The notes: generated from the sequence alone by a model not told the origin. Positions 16,458 to 25,954 are shown, counted from the first letter of the stretch. The stretch is DNA of 64,000 nt from an uncultured Lachnospiraceae bacterium (GCA_947589315.1 CANPZE010000007.1:1-64000), one strand, 5' to 3'. Translations and numbers: made by a program.

Positions 16458-17561
16458 ATGAGAAATAAGATTTTAGTCGTAGACGACATGGAAGTAAACA
16501 GGGAGCTGCTTCAGCAGATCCTAAAGGATGAATATGACATTGCCCAGGCAGAGAATGGGAAGCAGGCGATCCAATACTTAAACAAAATGCATGATGAGAT
16601 CACTGTTATCCTTTTGGACCTGATGATGCCGGAAATGGATGGCTTTGCTGTCCTGGACATGATGCGTAAGCAGGGATGGCTGAAGAAGATTGCCGTTCTG
16701 GTGATCAGCGGAGAGACTTCCTCCCAGATCGAGAGTAAATGCTTTAAATATGGCGTATCTGATTTTATCAGCAAACCTTTTGAAGTATCTGTGGTGAAAC
16801 GCCGTGTAAGAAATATCGTAGACCTGTTTTCCTATAAAAATCAATTGGAAGAAAAGGTGCAGAAACAGACAGAGACTTTGCGGAAACAGAATAAGATGCT
16901 GCAGTTCCAGGCGGAAAAGCTGCAGGAAAATAATGTGCGTATCATTGATATCCTTGGCACAGTAGTAGAGTCCAGGAACCTGGAGAGTGGGGAACATATC
17001 AAGAGGGTGAAGGGCTTTACCCGGATACTGGGTTGCCATCTGATGCAGGATTATCCGGAGTATGGACTGGATAAGAAACAGATAGACATGATCGCATCTG
17101 CCAGCGCCCTCCACGATGTAGGAAAGATTGCAATTCCGGATAATATTTTACTTAAGCCGGGGAAACTGACAAAGGATGAATTTGAATATATGAAATCCCA
17201 CACCACCAGAGGCTGTGAGATCCTGAACAGCATTGAGGGCATATGGGAAGAAGATTACCGCAAGACAAGTTATGACATCTGCCGTCATCATCATGAGAGA
17301 TGGGATGGGAGAGGATATCCGGATGGACTGAAGGGGGAGGCGATCCCTATTTCCGCCCAGATTGTATCGGTGGCTGATGTATACGATGCGCTGGTCAGTG
17401 AGCGGGTATATAAGGAGGCATGCTCCTGCGAACAGACATTCCATATGATCATTTCCGGAGAATGCGGCGTATTTTCTCCTAAGCTGCTGGAGAGCTTCCG
17501 CAATGCCAGAAAAGAGTTTGAAGAACTGGCGGGAAGCAATGGCGAGTCCCAGGAAGGCTAA
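16458..17561 (+). CDS. Response regulator with HD-GYP output domain
   Basis: 367 residues. Receiver domain (about 1-120) with phospho-acceptor Asp54 in VILLDLMMPEMDGF and switch Lys in ISKPF. A coiled-coil linker (about 128-162) leads to an HD-GYP domain with His219-Asp220 (ALHDVGKIAIPDN) and HHHERWDGRGYPDG (277-290), all intact. Such enzymes usually hydrolyse cyclic di-GMP, so this is probably a phosphorylation-controlled c-di-GMP phosphodiesterase. It is 54 bp downstream of the FapA-like gene. The upstream kinase is not in the window. Confidence 0.88.
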   Translation: MRNKILVVDDMEVNRELLQQILKDEYDIAQAENGKQAIQYLNKMHDEITVILLDLMMPEMDGFAVLDMMRKQGWLKKIAVLVISGETSSQIESKCFKYGVSDFISKPFEVSVVKRRVRNIVDLFSYKNQLEEKVQKQTETLRKQNKMLQFQAEKLQENNVRIIDILGTVVESRNLESGEHIKRVKGFTRILGCHLMQDYPEYGLDKKQIDMIASASALHDVGKIAIPDNILLKPGKLTKDEFEYMKSHTTRGCEILNSIEGIWEEDYRKTSYDICRHHHERWDGRGYPDGLKGEAIPISAQIVSVADVYDALVSERVYKEACSCEQTFHMIISGECGVFSPKLLESFRNARKEFEELAGSNGESQEG

Positions 17562-17581
17562 GAAGATTCCGTGCAATAGAA

Positions 17582-17634
17582 ATTGTCTGATTATTGCAAG
17601 AAAATATTCTCAATAATCAGACAATATTTTTTTT
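17582..17634 (+). terminator. Strong intrinsic terminator after the HD-GYP gene
   Basis: Perfect 15-bp stem ATTGTCTGATTATTG / CAATAATCAGACAAT with a 14-base loop, followed by ATTTTTTTT. Confidence 0.92.
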
Positions 17635-17712
17635 ATAAAAACATTTGACAATTTGAAATTTGTATGTTCTGCACAAAATTAAAAATAAAAGATGGGAAAA
17701 GGAATGAAAAAA

Positions 17713-17800
17713 TGTGGATAACTGGAAATGTTATTCACATTTTTGGGGATAAAATATCCCGAAAAATAAGTTATGCACGGAGTTATCCACAGTATTCACA
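17713..17800. promoter_or_regulatory. Cluster of DnaA-box-like 9-mers
   Basis: Three exact matches to TTATNCACA: TGTGGATAA at 17713-17721 (- strand box TTATCCACA), TTATTCACA at 17731-17739, TTATCCACA at 17783-17791. Three one-mismatch copies: TGGGGATAA 17744-17752, TTATGCACG 17771-17779, GTATTCACA 17792-17800. Six boxes in 88 bp beside an AT-rich tract is origin-like architecture, but dnaA, dnaN and rpmH are not nearby, so a secondary DnaA-binding cluster is more likely than the chromosomal origin. Confidence 0.7.
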
Positions 17801-17911
17801 TTTTTCTTCCATCAACGGAGGAAAATGATCGCAATAAAAATCAGGGCATTTTTTTGTCAAAATAGATGAAAATGAAAAAAAACATTTTTTTACAAAAATC
17901 CCTTGACAGAA

Positions 17912-17926
17912 AAATTGTCCAACAAT
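17912..17926. promoter_or_regulatory. Dyad symmetry before hpf
   Basis: AATTGTCCAACAATT is a perfect 6+6 inverted repeat with a 3-bp centre. It starts 3 bp after an isolated TTGACA (17903-17908) and lies 36 bp before the hpf -35. It has operator-like geometry; the binding protein is unknown. Confidence 0.35.
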
Positions 17927-17961
17927 TCCGAAAAATCGACAAGATTATTGTGCATTTTTAC

Positions 17962-17990
17962 TTGATAAAGTTTTTGTTGTAGAGTATAAT
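17962..17990 (+). promoter_or_regulatory. hpf promoter
   Basis: TTGATA (17962-17967), 17 bp, TATAAT (17985-17990). It lies 32 bp before ATG 18023. Near-consensus, with ideal spacing. Confidence 0.8.
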
Positions 17991-18022
17991 AGACCTATCA
18001 AACAACAAAGGAGTTGATAATT

Positions 18023-18550
18023 ATGCAGTACATAATCAGTGGTAAGAACATCGATGTGACAGAAGGCTTGAAGTCGGCTGTGTATGAGAAGATCGGCAAG
18101 CTGGAACGGTATTTTACGCCGGACACAGAGGTTCATGTTACGCTAAGTGTAGAAAAAGAAAGGCAGAAGATAGAAATTACGATTCCGATGAAAGGCAATA
18201 TTGTGCGGGCAGAGCAGGTAAGCAATGATATGTACGTTTCCATTGACCTGGTTCAGGAGATCATTGAACGTCAGCTCCGTAAATATAAGAATAAAATAGT
18301 AGATCAGCAGCAGGCGGCTACCAGCTTGAGCAAAGCGTTTGTGGAAGAAGAGATTACTGACGATGATGAGATTAAGATCATCCGTTCCAAGAGGTTTGCA
18401 ATGAAGCCGATGGATCCGGAGGAGGCATGCATCCAGATGGAGCTTTTGGGACATAATTTTTATGTATTCCGCAATGCTGCTACGGATGAGGTAAATGTGG
18501 TATACAAGAGAAAGGGGAATACCTTTGGACTGATCGAACCGGAGTTTTAA
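18023..18550 (+). CDS. hpf: Long-form ribosome hibernation-promoting factor
   Basis: 175 residues from ATG 18023 (AAAGGAG nine bases upstream; the track TTG at 18014 directly abuts that site). The N-terminal HPF/RaiA domain begins QYIISGKNIDVTEGLK; the C-terminal domain (about 120-175, ending KRKGNTFGLIEPEF) is the dimerisation unit that joins 70S ribosomes into 100S dimers. This is the usual long form of Firmicutes, which stores inactive ribosomes in stationary phase. It is a single-gene unit with its own promoter and terminator. Confidence 0.94.
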   Translation: MQYIISGKNIDVTEGLKSAVYEKIGKLERYFTPDTEVHVTLSVEKERQKIEITIPMKGNIVRAEQVSNDMYVSIDLVQEIIERQLRKYKNKIVDQQQAATSLSKAFVEEEITDDDEIKIIRSKRFAMKPMDPEEACIQMELLGHNFYVFRNAATDEVNVVYKRKGNTFGLIEPEF

Positions 18551-18608
18551 GAGAAGGACAAGCCAGGGGTAAGCGGCGCAGGATGCGCAGAGAAGGATGA
18601 AATGATAT

Positions 18609-18640
18609 AAAAGGGCAAGCTTAGCGGCTTGCTCTTTTCT
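18609..18640 (+). terminator. Intrinsic terminator after hpf
   Basis: Stem GGGCAAGC / GCTTGCTC (one G-U pair) with a 6-base loop, flanked by AAAA before and TTTT-C-TGTTTTC after. Confidence 0.7.
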
Positions 18641-18718
18641 GTTTTCTTTTGGGATAGGAAAAGCCTCTTTTCTATATACTGTTTATTGAGAACAAAGGGA
18701 TTCCGATGGGAGCTTATG

Positions 18719-19540
18719 ATGAAGGAAAAAGTAAAAATGGTATTGGGAGTTTTCCTGTTGTGGGGGGCGATGTTCCTGGCAGGCCGGGGAACCGCCGCAC
18801 TGGTACAGGGAATCCGGGGAAATACGATGGAGACTGTATCGGGACAGACGGATAACTGGGGACTGGGCTTTGGAGAGGATGGCGCCAAACCTACAGGCAA
18901 TGCCAGCCCCAAGGAACTGGAACAATATCAGGCCTATTACATGGGAGAATCCGAAGAAAAGGTAATTTACCTCACCTTTGATTGTGGCTATGAAAATGGG
19001 AACACAGAACCAATCTTAGATGCCTTAAAGAAGCACAAGGCGCCGGGAACCTTCTTTGTAGTAGGGCATTTCCTGGAGACCAGCCCGGACCTGGTCAGAC
19101 GGATGGTGGCAGAGGGGCATACCGTAGGCAACCATACCTTTCACCATCCGGATATGTCACAGATATCCGAGGAGTCTGCCTTCCGGGAGGAGATGGAGGC
19201 TACGGAAAAGCTATATAAGGAAGTGACAGGAAAGGAGATAGCCCGGTATTACCGCCCGCCTCAGGGCAAGTATAATGTACAGAACCTGGAAATGGCAAAG
19301 AAGCTTGGCTACCACACATTCTTCTGGAGCCTGGCCTATGTAGATTGGAATGTCGATAACCAGCCCTCAAAGGAAGAAGCTTTTGATAAGCTTTTAACCA
19401 GAATCCACCCTGGGGCGATCGTACTGCTCCACAATACCTCTGATACGAATGGTGCGATCCTGGATGAGCTGTTGACGAAATGGGAGGAAATGGGATATAC
19501 ATTTAAGCCTCTGGAGGATTTGATCCGGCAGGCAGGCTGA
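18719..19540 (+). CDS. PdaA-like polysaccharide (peptidoglycan) deacetylase
   Basis: 273 residues from ATG 18719 (GATGGGAG six bases upstream; ATG 18716 is the alternative; the track start at 18629 lies in the hpf terminator). An N-terminal hydrophobic segment (VLGVFLLWGAMFLAGRG) suggests a signal peptide or anchor. The NodB domain has LTFDCGYENGNT, HTVGNHTFHHPDM and RPPQGKY. TFDxGYENG is the PdaA version of the NodB motif. PdaA in Bacillus makes muramic delta-lactam in spore cortex, which suits a spore former. The second motif position is Cys where Bacillus has Asn. Confidence 0.82.
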   Translation: MKEKVKMVLGVFLLWGAMFLAGRGTAALVQGIRGNTMETVSGQTDNWGLGFGEDGAKPTGNASPKELEQYQAYYMGESEEKVIYLTFDCGYENGNTEPILDALKKHKAPGTFFVVGHFLETSPDLVRRMVAEGHTVGNHTFHHPDMSQISEESAFREEMEATEKLYKEVTGKEIARYYRPPQGKYNVQNLEMAKKLGYHTFFWSLAYVDWNVDNQPSKEEAFDKLLTRIHPGAIVLLHNTSDTNGAILDELLTKWEEMGYTFKPLEDLIRQAG

Positions 19541-19644
19541 CTGCTGTTGTGTCAATGGATATGCATGGGAAAGGGGAGCTGCGGCATGTTACAGAATGAT
19601 GCCCGGCGGCTCCCCTGGATTTGGGCAAGCCGAATTTTTGGCGG

Positions 19645-19673
19645 TTGATTTGCAGACGGAATAATGCTATACT
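19645..19673 (+). promoter_or_regulatory. secA promoter
   Basis: TTGATT (19645-19650), 17 bp, TATACT (19668-19673) preceded by TGC, giving an extended -10. It lies 74 bp before the secA start. Upstream, AGGGGAGC...GCTCCCCT (about 19571-19615) can form a hairpin without a T-run. Confidence 0.7.
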
Positions 19674-19747
19674 CTAATGTGGTTTGTTTTATGAATTGCT
19701 TTGCTGCATCACGATATTTCGTGAAATATATATTAGGAGTGAATAAG

Positions 19748-22312
19748 ATGAGCATTTTTACCAAAATATTTGGTACACACAGTCAGCACGAATTAAAACG
19801 TATTATACCATTAGTGGATAAAATTGAAGAACTGGGGCCGGAGTATGAGCAGCTCAGTGATGAAGAGCTTCGGGACAAGACTCAGGAATTCAAAGATAGG
19901 TTAGAACAGGGAGAGACACTGGATGACATCTTGGTAGAAGCCTTCGCTACGGTAAGAGAGGCAGCAACCCGCGTATTAGGGATGCGCCATTACCGGGTAC
20001 AGCTGATGGGCGGCATTATTCTCCACCAGGGCCGCATCACAGAAATGCGTACTGGTGAAGGTAAGACCCTGGTGGCCACATTGCCGGCATATTTGAATGC
20101 CCTGGAAGGAAAAGGCGTCCATATTGTTACTGTCAATGACTATCTGGCCAAGCGTGATGCAGAATGGATGGGACAAGTCCATGAATTTCTGGGCCTGCGC
20201 GTAGGCGTGATCCTGAACTCTATGGATAACGATGAGAGGCGGGAGGCTTACCAGTGCGATATCACCTATGCTACCAACAATGAGCTGGGCTTTGATTATC
20301 TTCGTGACAACATGGTAGTGTATAAGGAACAGCTGGTACAGAGAGATCTCCATTATGCGATCATCGATGAGGTGGATTCAGTCCTGATCGATGAGGCGCG
20401 TACCCCCTTGATCATATCAGGGCAGAGTGGGAAATCCACTAAATTATATGAGGCCTGTGATATTTTTGTAAGGCAGCTGACCCGGGGAACCTATAAAGAA
20501 TTGTCCAAGATGGACATTCTGATGAATGAAGAGGAAGAAGAGACCGGAGATTACGTAGTAGATGAGAAGGATAAGAATGTCAATCTGACAGAGGATGGCG
20601 TGCGTAAGGCAGAGCGGTTCTTCAGTGTTGAGAACCTTGCCGATCCGGATAATCTGGAGCTGCAGCACAATATTAATCTGGCGCTGCGGGCGCATTCCCT
20701 GATGTTCCGGGATAAGGATTATGTGGTAGATAATGATGAAGTCCTGATCGTGGACGAGTTTACAGGGCGTATCATGCCGGGACGCCGTTTCTCAGACGGC
20801 CTTCATCAGGCAATAGAGGCGAAGGAGCATGTAAAGGTAAAAAGAGAAAGCAAAACCCTGGCTACGATCACCTTCCAGAACTTCTTTAATAAATATGCGA
20901 AGACCTGCGGGATGACGGGTACTGCCCTGACAGAGGAGAAGGAGTTCCGCGAGATTTATGGGATGGATGTGATCGAGGTGCCCACCAATCTTCCCATTGC
21001 CCGCGTAGATTATGATGATGCTGTATACAAATCCAAAGAGGATAAATTTAATGCTGTAGTTGCAGATATTGTAGCGTCCCATGAGAAGGGGCAGCCGGTG
21101 CTGGTCGGTACGATCACGATTGAGACATCAGAGCTGCTAAGCCAGATGCTGCGCCGGAAAGGGATCCCTCATAAGGTCCTGAATGCCAAGTTCCATGAAT
21201 TGGAGGCAGAGATCATTGCCGATGCAGGGCAGATGGGCGCCGTAACCATTGCCACTAATATGGCAGGACGGGGTACCGATATTAAGCTGGGTGAGGGAGT
21301 GAAAGAATTAGGCGGCCTTAAGATTATCGGAACGGAACGGCATGAGTCGCGCCGTATTGATAACCAGCTGCGCGGACGTGCCGGCCGTCAGGGAGACCCC
21401 GGGGAATCCCGCTTTTATATTTCCCTCGAGGATGACCTGATGCGTCTCTTTGGTTCCGAGAGGCTGATGGGGTTGTTTGGGGCTATGCCCGATGGGGAAC
21501 AGGTAGAACACAAGATGCTGTCCGGGGCGATAGAGAATGCCCAGAAGAAGATTGAAGGGAACAACTTTGGGATCCGTAAAAATCTGCTGGAATTTGACCA
21601 GGTCAACAACGAGCAGAGAGAAGTGATCTATAAGGAACGGCGCATGGTCCTGGACGGTGAGAGCATGAGGGATACCGTCTATAAGATGATCATGGATGTG
21701 GTGGAGAAGTGTGTGAACAAGGTGGTCGGCGATGAGCAGGCGCCGGAGGAATGGGATATCCAGGAACTGAATAATATGCTCCTGCCAATCATCCCTATGC
21801 CTAAGATCATTCTGTCAGAGGAACAGCAGAAGCATATGACCAAGGAAGAGCTGATGCAGCAGCTGAAGGAAGCGGCAGATAAGGTATATGAGGCTAAGGA
21901 GGCAGAATTCCCGGAACCGGATCAGATCCGTGAGGTGGAGCGTATTATCCTGTTGAAGATCATTGACAGGAAGTGGATGGACCATATTGATGATATGGAC
22001 CAGCTCCGTCAGGGAATTGGGCTGCAGGCTTATGGACAGCGGGATCCGGTCATCGAATACAAATTTGCCGGATTTGATATGTTCCAGGAAATGATCGATG
22101 CCATTGCAGAGGAGACGGTAAAGGCGCTGACGCATATTAAGATAGAGCAGAAGGTAGAGAGAGAGCAGGTAGCCAAGGTGACAGGCACTAATAAGGATGA
22201 CACCGCCGCCAAGGCTCCCAAGCGCAGAAGCAGTAAGAAGATCCAGCCAAACGATCCTTGTCCCTGCGGCAGCGGTAAGAAATATAAGCAGTGTTGTGGG
22301 AAGAAATATTAA
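19748..22312 (+). CDS. secA: Preprotein translocase ATPase SecA
   Basis: 854 residues from ATG 19748 (TTAGGAGTGAATAAG upstream; the track TTG start at 19664 overlaps the promoter and was rejected). Walker [15 protein letters not shown] near residue 100, [15 protein letters not shown], and [10 protein letters not shown] in the second ATPase domain are intact. The C-terminus ends with the zinc-binding SecB/ribosome tail [14 protein letters not shown]. It drives export through SecYEG. prfB follows 51 bp later, as in Bacillus. Confidence 0.97.
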   Translation: MSIFTKIFGTHSQHELKRIIPLVDKIEELGPEYEQLSDEELRDKTQEFKDRLEQGETLDDILVEAFATVREAATRVLGMRHYRVQLMGGIILHQGRITEMRTGEGKTLVATLPAYLNALEGKGVHIVTVNDYLAKRDAEWMGQVHEFLGLRVGVILNSMDNDERREAYQCDITYATNNELGFDYLRDNMVVYKEQLVQRDLHYAIIDEVDSVLIDEARTPLIISGQSGKSTKLYEACDIFVRQLTRGTYKELSKMDILMNEEEEETGDYVVDEKDKNVNLTEDGVRKAERFFSVENLADPDNLELQHNINLALRAHSLMFRDKDYVVDNDEVLIVDEFTGRIMPGRRFSDGLHQAIEAKEHVKVKRESKTLATITFQNFFNKYAKTCGMTGTALTEEKEFREIYGMDVIEVPTNLPIARVDYDDAVYKSKEDKFNAVVADIVASHEKGQPVLVGTITIETSELLSQMLRRKGIPHKVLNAKFHELEAEIIADAGQMGAVTIATNMAGRGTDIKLGEGVKELGGLKIIGTERHESRRIDNQLRGRAGRQGDPGESRFYISLEDDLMRLFGSERLMGLFGAMPDGEQVEHKMLSGAIENAQKKIEGNNFGIRKNLLEFDQVNNEQREVIYKERRMVLDGESMRDTVYKMIMDVVEKCVNKVVGDEQAPEEWDIQELNNMLLPIIPMPKIILSEEQQKHMTKEELMQQLKEAADKVYEAKEAEFPEPDQIREVERIILLKIIDRKWMDHIDDMDQLRQGIGLQAYGQRDPVIEYKFAGFDMFQEMIDAIAEETVKALTHIKIEQKVEREQVAKVTGTNKDDTAAKAPKRRSSKKIQPNDPCPCGSGKKYKQCCGKKY

Positions 22313-22363
22313 AGCGGTTGGATGGCCGGAAGGAAATAGCAAAATCAGAAAGAGGTGAGAGAA

Positions 22364-23480
22364 ATGGTAGAGTTTGACGCGATCAAGCATACATTGTCAA
22401 ATTTCGCACAGCCATTACTTGAAATGGGGGATTCACTTTGACCTGGCAAATAAAAAGGACAGAGTGGAAGAATTAGACAGAACAATGGAGGAACCTGGGT
22501 TTTGGGATGATCCCCAGCGTTCTGCCGCCATTGTGCAGGAGAGCAAGAAATTAAAAACGGTGATCGAGCGTTACGATAAGCTGTGCGGTGACCGGGAGGA
22601 TATCCTGACCTTGATCGAGCTTGCAGAGGAAGAGCAGGACGTGGGGATGCTTTCTGAGATCCAGGAAGCGGCGGATGTCTTCCAACAGGAATATGAGGCA
22701 TTGCGGATTGAAACGCTTTTGTCGGGAGAGTATGATAAGGACAATGCGATCTTAACCCTGCATGCCGGGGCAGGAGGAACCGAAAGCTGCGACTGGGCCG
22801 GCATGCTGTGCCGGATGTATCAGCGATGGGCAGAAAAACATGGGTTCCAGGTGCAGATGCTGGACTTCCTGGATGGAGAAGAAGCCGGCTATAAGTCTGT
22901 TACCCTGCAGATCAATGGAATGAATGCCTACGGTTATCTGAAATCAGAGCATGGAGTACACCGGCTGGTACGGATTTCCCCATTTAATGCGGCGGGGAAA
23001 CGGCAGACCTCCTTTGTCTCCTGTGATGTGATGCCGGATCTTGAGGAAGACCTTGATATTGAGATTGCCGATGATGATATCCGCATTGATACCTATCGTT
23101 CCAGTGGAGCAGGGGGACAGCACATCAATAAGACATCGTCTGCCATCCGTATCACCCATTTCCCTACCGGGATCGTGGTACAGTGCCAGAATGAGCGTTC
23201 CCAGCATATGAATAAGGATAAGGCTATGCAGATGCTGAAGGCAAAGCTGTATCTTCTGAAGCAGCAGGAACAGCTGGAAAAGGCCAGCGGCATCCGCGGG
23301 GAGTCGAAAGAGATCGGCTGGGGAAGCCAGATCCGTTCCTATGTGATGCAGCCCTATACTATGGTAAAGGATCATCGGACAAATGAAGAGATTGCCAACG
23401 TCCAGGGCGTGATGGATGGGAATATTGATCCGTTTATCAATGCTTATCTGGGGTATCTTCAGGCAGGCCAGTCAGAATAA
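22364..23480 (+). CDS. prfB: Peptide chain release factor 2, made by +1 programmed frameshift
   Basis: Translation starts at ATG 22364 (AGAGGTGAGAGA upstream) and meets an in-frame TGA at 22439 after 25 codons. Reading continues in the +1 frame from GAC 22440 through the track ORF to 23480, giving about 371 residues. The slip site CTT-TGA-C (22436-22442) is the classic RF2 autoregulatory frameshift, with an internal SD-like GGGGG at 22426-22430. RF2 hallmarks are the SPF tripeptide (VRISPFNA) that reads UGA/UAA and the catalytic GGQ (GAGGQHINKT). Low RF2 slows termination at the TGA and so raises its own synthesis. Confidence 0.95.
22426..22442 (+). promoter_or_regulatory. prfB programmed frameshift signal
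   Basis: GGGGG (22426-22430), five bases, then CTT TGA C. The slippery CUU-U and weak UGA-C stop context are as in E. coli. The SD-like element is a little farther from the slip site than the three-base gap of E. coli (AGGGGG-TAT-CTT). Confidence 0.9.
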
Positions 23481-23510
23481 TAGAACAATAGTGTAGAAAT
23501 GAGGAGAACA

Positions 23511-24725
23511 ATGATAAAAGTCAGTGTATTAGGATATGGCACCGTAGGTTCCGGTGTGGTAGAGATTTTACGGGAGAATCATGATATCATTCAGAAACGG
23601 GTGGGGGAGGAACTTCAGCTGAAATATGTGCTGGATCTGAGAGATTTTCCCGGGGATCCGGTAGAGCAGGTATTGGTACATGATTTCCAGATCATCGCTG
23701 ATGACCCGGAGGTCCAGATTGTAGTGGAGACTATGGGCGGGCTTCATCCAGCCTATGAATTTGTAAAAACCTGCCTGGAGAGAGGGAAGAGTGTCTGCAC
23801 CTCTAATAAGGCGTTGGTGGCGGCATATGGGCCGGAGCTTCTGGAACTGGCCAAGAGCAGGAACGCCAATTTCCTGTTTGAAGCCAGTGTGGGCGGCGGT
23901 ATTCCGATCATCCGCCCGTTAAAGACTTCTCTTGCGCCTGATGAGATCCAGGAAATCTCCGGTATCCTGAATGGTACTACTAACTATATTTTGACAAAGA
24001 TGACCGAGGAAGGCCTGGATTTTGATACGGTATTAAAGGACGCCCAGGAAAAGGGATATGCGGAGAAGGATCCCACTGCAGATGTGGAGGGGTATGATGC
24101 CTGCCGTAAGATTGCCATTCTTACTTCATTGGCATACGGAAAGCAGTTGGATTTTGAGGATATTTACACAGAGGGAATTACCAAGATTACCAAAAGAGAC
24201 ATCGCATATGGAAAGAAGCTGGGCGGCAAGATTAAGATATTCGGCTCCAGCCGGAAGATCGGTGACAAAGTGAGCGCTATGGTAGCGCCGGCCCTGATCG
24301 ATGCGCAGCATCCGCTGTACAGTGTAGACGGCGTGTTTAATGCGATCCTGGTAAAGGGAAATATGGTAGGGGATGTGATGTTCTATGGGCAGGGAGCCGG
24401 CAAACTGGCTACAGCCAGCGCCGTGGTGTCTGATGTTATGGACTGCTCCAAGCATGTGAATGTCAACATCAATACTCTGTGGGATGCTGAAAAACTGGAT
24501 CTGGTACCCATGGAGGATGCAAGAAGTAAGTTCTTTGTCCGTGTCAGCGGCGCTCCTGAGGAGAACCGGGAAAAGGTCACAGCGGCCTTTGGCAGTGTGC
24601 AGCCGGTAGACGGGGGATATGGCGATGAATATGCCTTTGTGACAGAGGAGATCACAGAGGGCGCTTATGAAAAGGCGGCCCGGGAAGTAGGAAATGTGAT
24701 CAATAAGATCCGCGTCCAAATGTAA
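23511..24725 (+). CDS. hom: Homoserine dehydrogenase
   Basis: 404 residues from ATG 23511, after GAGGAGAACA (track start 23499 lies in front of that site). N-terminal NAD(P)-binding GYGTVGSGVVEIL, a central catalytic region (ISGILNGTTNYILTKM, GYAEKDPTADVEGYDA) and a C-terminal ACT-like domain from about residue 340 (FFVRVSGAPEENREKV), probably for threonine feedback control. It reduces aspartate semialdehyde to homoserine. The next gene, 21 bp downstream, is a candidate homoserine kinase. Confidence 0.94.
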   Translation: MIKVSVLGYGTVGSGVVEILRENHDIIQKRVGEELQLKYVLDLRDFPGDPVEQVLVHDFQIIADDPEVQIVVETMGGLHPAYEFVKTCLERGKSVCTSNKALVAAYGPELLELAKSRNANFLFEASVGGGIPIIRPLKTSLAPDEIQEISGILNGTTNYILTKMTEEGLDFDTVLKDAQEKGYAEKDPTADVEGYDACRKIAILTSLAYGKQLDFEDIYTEGITKITKRDIAYGKKLGGKIKIFGSSRKIGDKVSAMVAPALIDAQHPLYSVDGVFNAILVKGNMVGDVMFYGQGAGKLATASAVVSDVMDCSKHVNVNINTLWDAEKLDLVPMEDARSKFFVRVSGAPEENREKVTAAFGSVQPVDGGYGDEYAFVTEEITEGAYEKAAREVGNVINKIRVQM

Positions 24726-24746
24726 AAGCCAGGAAAGGGGATTGAA

Positions 24747-25949
24747 ATGAAATATATCGTGGTATTGGGAGATGGGATGGCAGATGAGCCCATTAGCCAG
24801 TTAGGGGGAAAAACGCCGCTGATGTATGCCAGTACAGAGGCGATGGACCGCCTGGCAGGCAGATCGGAACTGGGGCTGGCCTATACCATCCCAAAGGGAA
24901 TGAGCCCGGGAAGCGATACTGCCAATCTGGCAGTGATGGGATATGACCCGAAGATTTATTATACCGGCCGTTCTCCTCTGGAAGCACTGAGCATCGGTGT
25001 GCCGATGAAAGATACGGATATTGCCATCCGCTGCAATATTGTTACTGTTTCAGAGGATGATGTTCCCTATGAAGAGAAGAGGATTCTGGACCACAGCTCC
25101 GGAGAGATTTCCACCCAGGAGGCGGAAGCATTGATCCAGGCGGTTCAGAAGGAATTTAACAATGAAACGTATCAATTCTATCTGGGGACCAGCTACCGCC
25201 ATCTGACGATATGGGATCAGGGGAGCGTGGTGGAATTGACGCCTCCCCACGATATCCTGGGCAAACAGATCGGAGAATATCTTCCCGCCCAGGAAGCCCT
25301 CCGCCAGATGATGGAAAAGAGCTACGCCCTGTTGAATAACCATCCTGTGAATCTGGCACGGGCGGAGAAGGGACTGAATAAAGCAAATTCGCTTTGGTTC
25401 TGGGGAGCCGGGACCCGGCCGGCGCTGGATTCCTTCCAGGAGAAATACGGCAAGAGAGGAGCTATGATCTCTGCTGTGGATCTCTTAAAGGGGATTGCCG
25501 TGGGAGCCGGGATGGATAATATTACAGTGCCGGGAGCCAACGGCACTTTGGAGACCAATTGGGAAGGCAAGGCCGATGCTGCAGTAAAGGCATTGCTGCA
25601 GGATGGGTATGACTTTGTCTACATCCATATGGAGGCTCCGGATGAAATGGGGCACCAGGGAAGCATAGAGCGGAAGGTCAAGGCCATTGAGTATCTGGAC
25701 AGCCGGGTGCTGGCCAGACTCACACAGCAGATGGATGCTTCGGGCGAGGAATACCGTCTGTTGCTCATGCCGGATCACCCCACGCCGATCGCCTGCAGGA
25801 CCCATACATCGGATCCGGTCCCTTATCTGTTGTATGACAGCAGAAAGGATCAGAAGGCTTCCTGGCATTATAATGAGCAAGAGGCTGCAGATAGCGGAAA
25901 TGTGATAAAAGAAGGGTATACCCTGATGGGGCGTCTCCTGGAGCAGTAA
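24747..25949 (+). CDS. Phosphoglycerate-mutase-like candidate homoserine kinase
   Basis: 400 residues of the archaeal-type cofactor-independent phosphoglycerate mutase (ApgM) family in the alkaline phosphatase superfamily. Metal and active-site segments include VVLGDGMADEPI, the Ser region GMSPGSDTANLAVMGYDP, HMEAPDEMGHQG and MPDHPTP. ApgM-type proteins encoded next to hom in Firmicutes have been proposed as homoserine kinases replacing ThrB; the position directly after hom fits this. A glycolytic mutase role cannot be excluded from sequence alone. Ends in a clear terminator. Confidence 0.75.
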   Translation: MKYIVVLGDGMADEPISQLGGKTPLMYASTEAMDRLAGRSELGLAYTIPKGMSPGSDTANLAVMGYDPKIYYTGRSPLEALSIGVPMKDTDIAIRCNIVTVSEDDVPYEEKRILDHSSGEISTQEAEALIQAVQKEFNNETYQFYLGTSYRHLTIWDQGSVVELTPPHDILGKQIGEYLPAQEALRQMMEKSYALLNNHPVNLARAEKGLNKANSLWFWGAGTRPALDSFQEKYGKRGAMISAVDLLKGIAVGAGMDNITVPGANGTLETNWEGKADAAVKALLQDGYDFVYIHMEAPDEMGHQGSIERKVKAIEYLDSRVLARLTQQMDASGEEYRLLLMPDHPTPIACRTHTSDPVPYLLYDSRKDQKASWHYNEQEAADSGNVIKEGYTLMGRLLEQ

Positions 25950-25954
25950 GTTTT

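Larger units (their letters stand above)
17635..18022. other. AT-rich intergenic region before hpf
   Basis: The 461-bp gap between the HD-GYP gene and hpf contains no ORF I can support. In order it holds the terminator, a cluster of DnaA-box sequences (17713-17800), a very AT-rich run with long A and T tracts (about 17837-17900), a dyad AATTGTCCAACAATT (17912-17926) and the hpf promoter. Confidence 0.8.

Noticed and set aside
17713-17800. This being the chromosomal replication origin
   Set aside because: Boxes and AT-rich DNA fit, but dnaA, dnaN, recF, rpmH and gyrB are all missing from the neighbourhood, so I report it only as a DnaA-box cluster.
22364-22441. prfB as a broken gene
   Set aside because: The in-frame TGA is the programmed RF2 frameshift site CTT-TGA-C, not a mutation.
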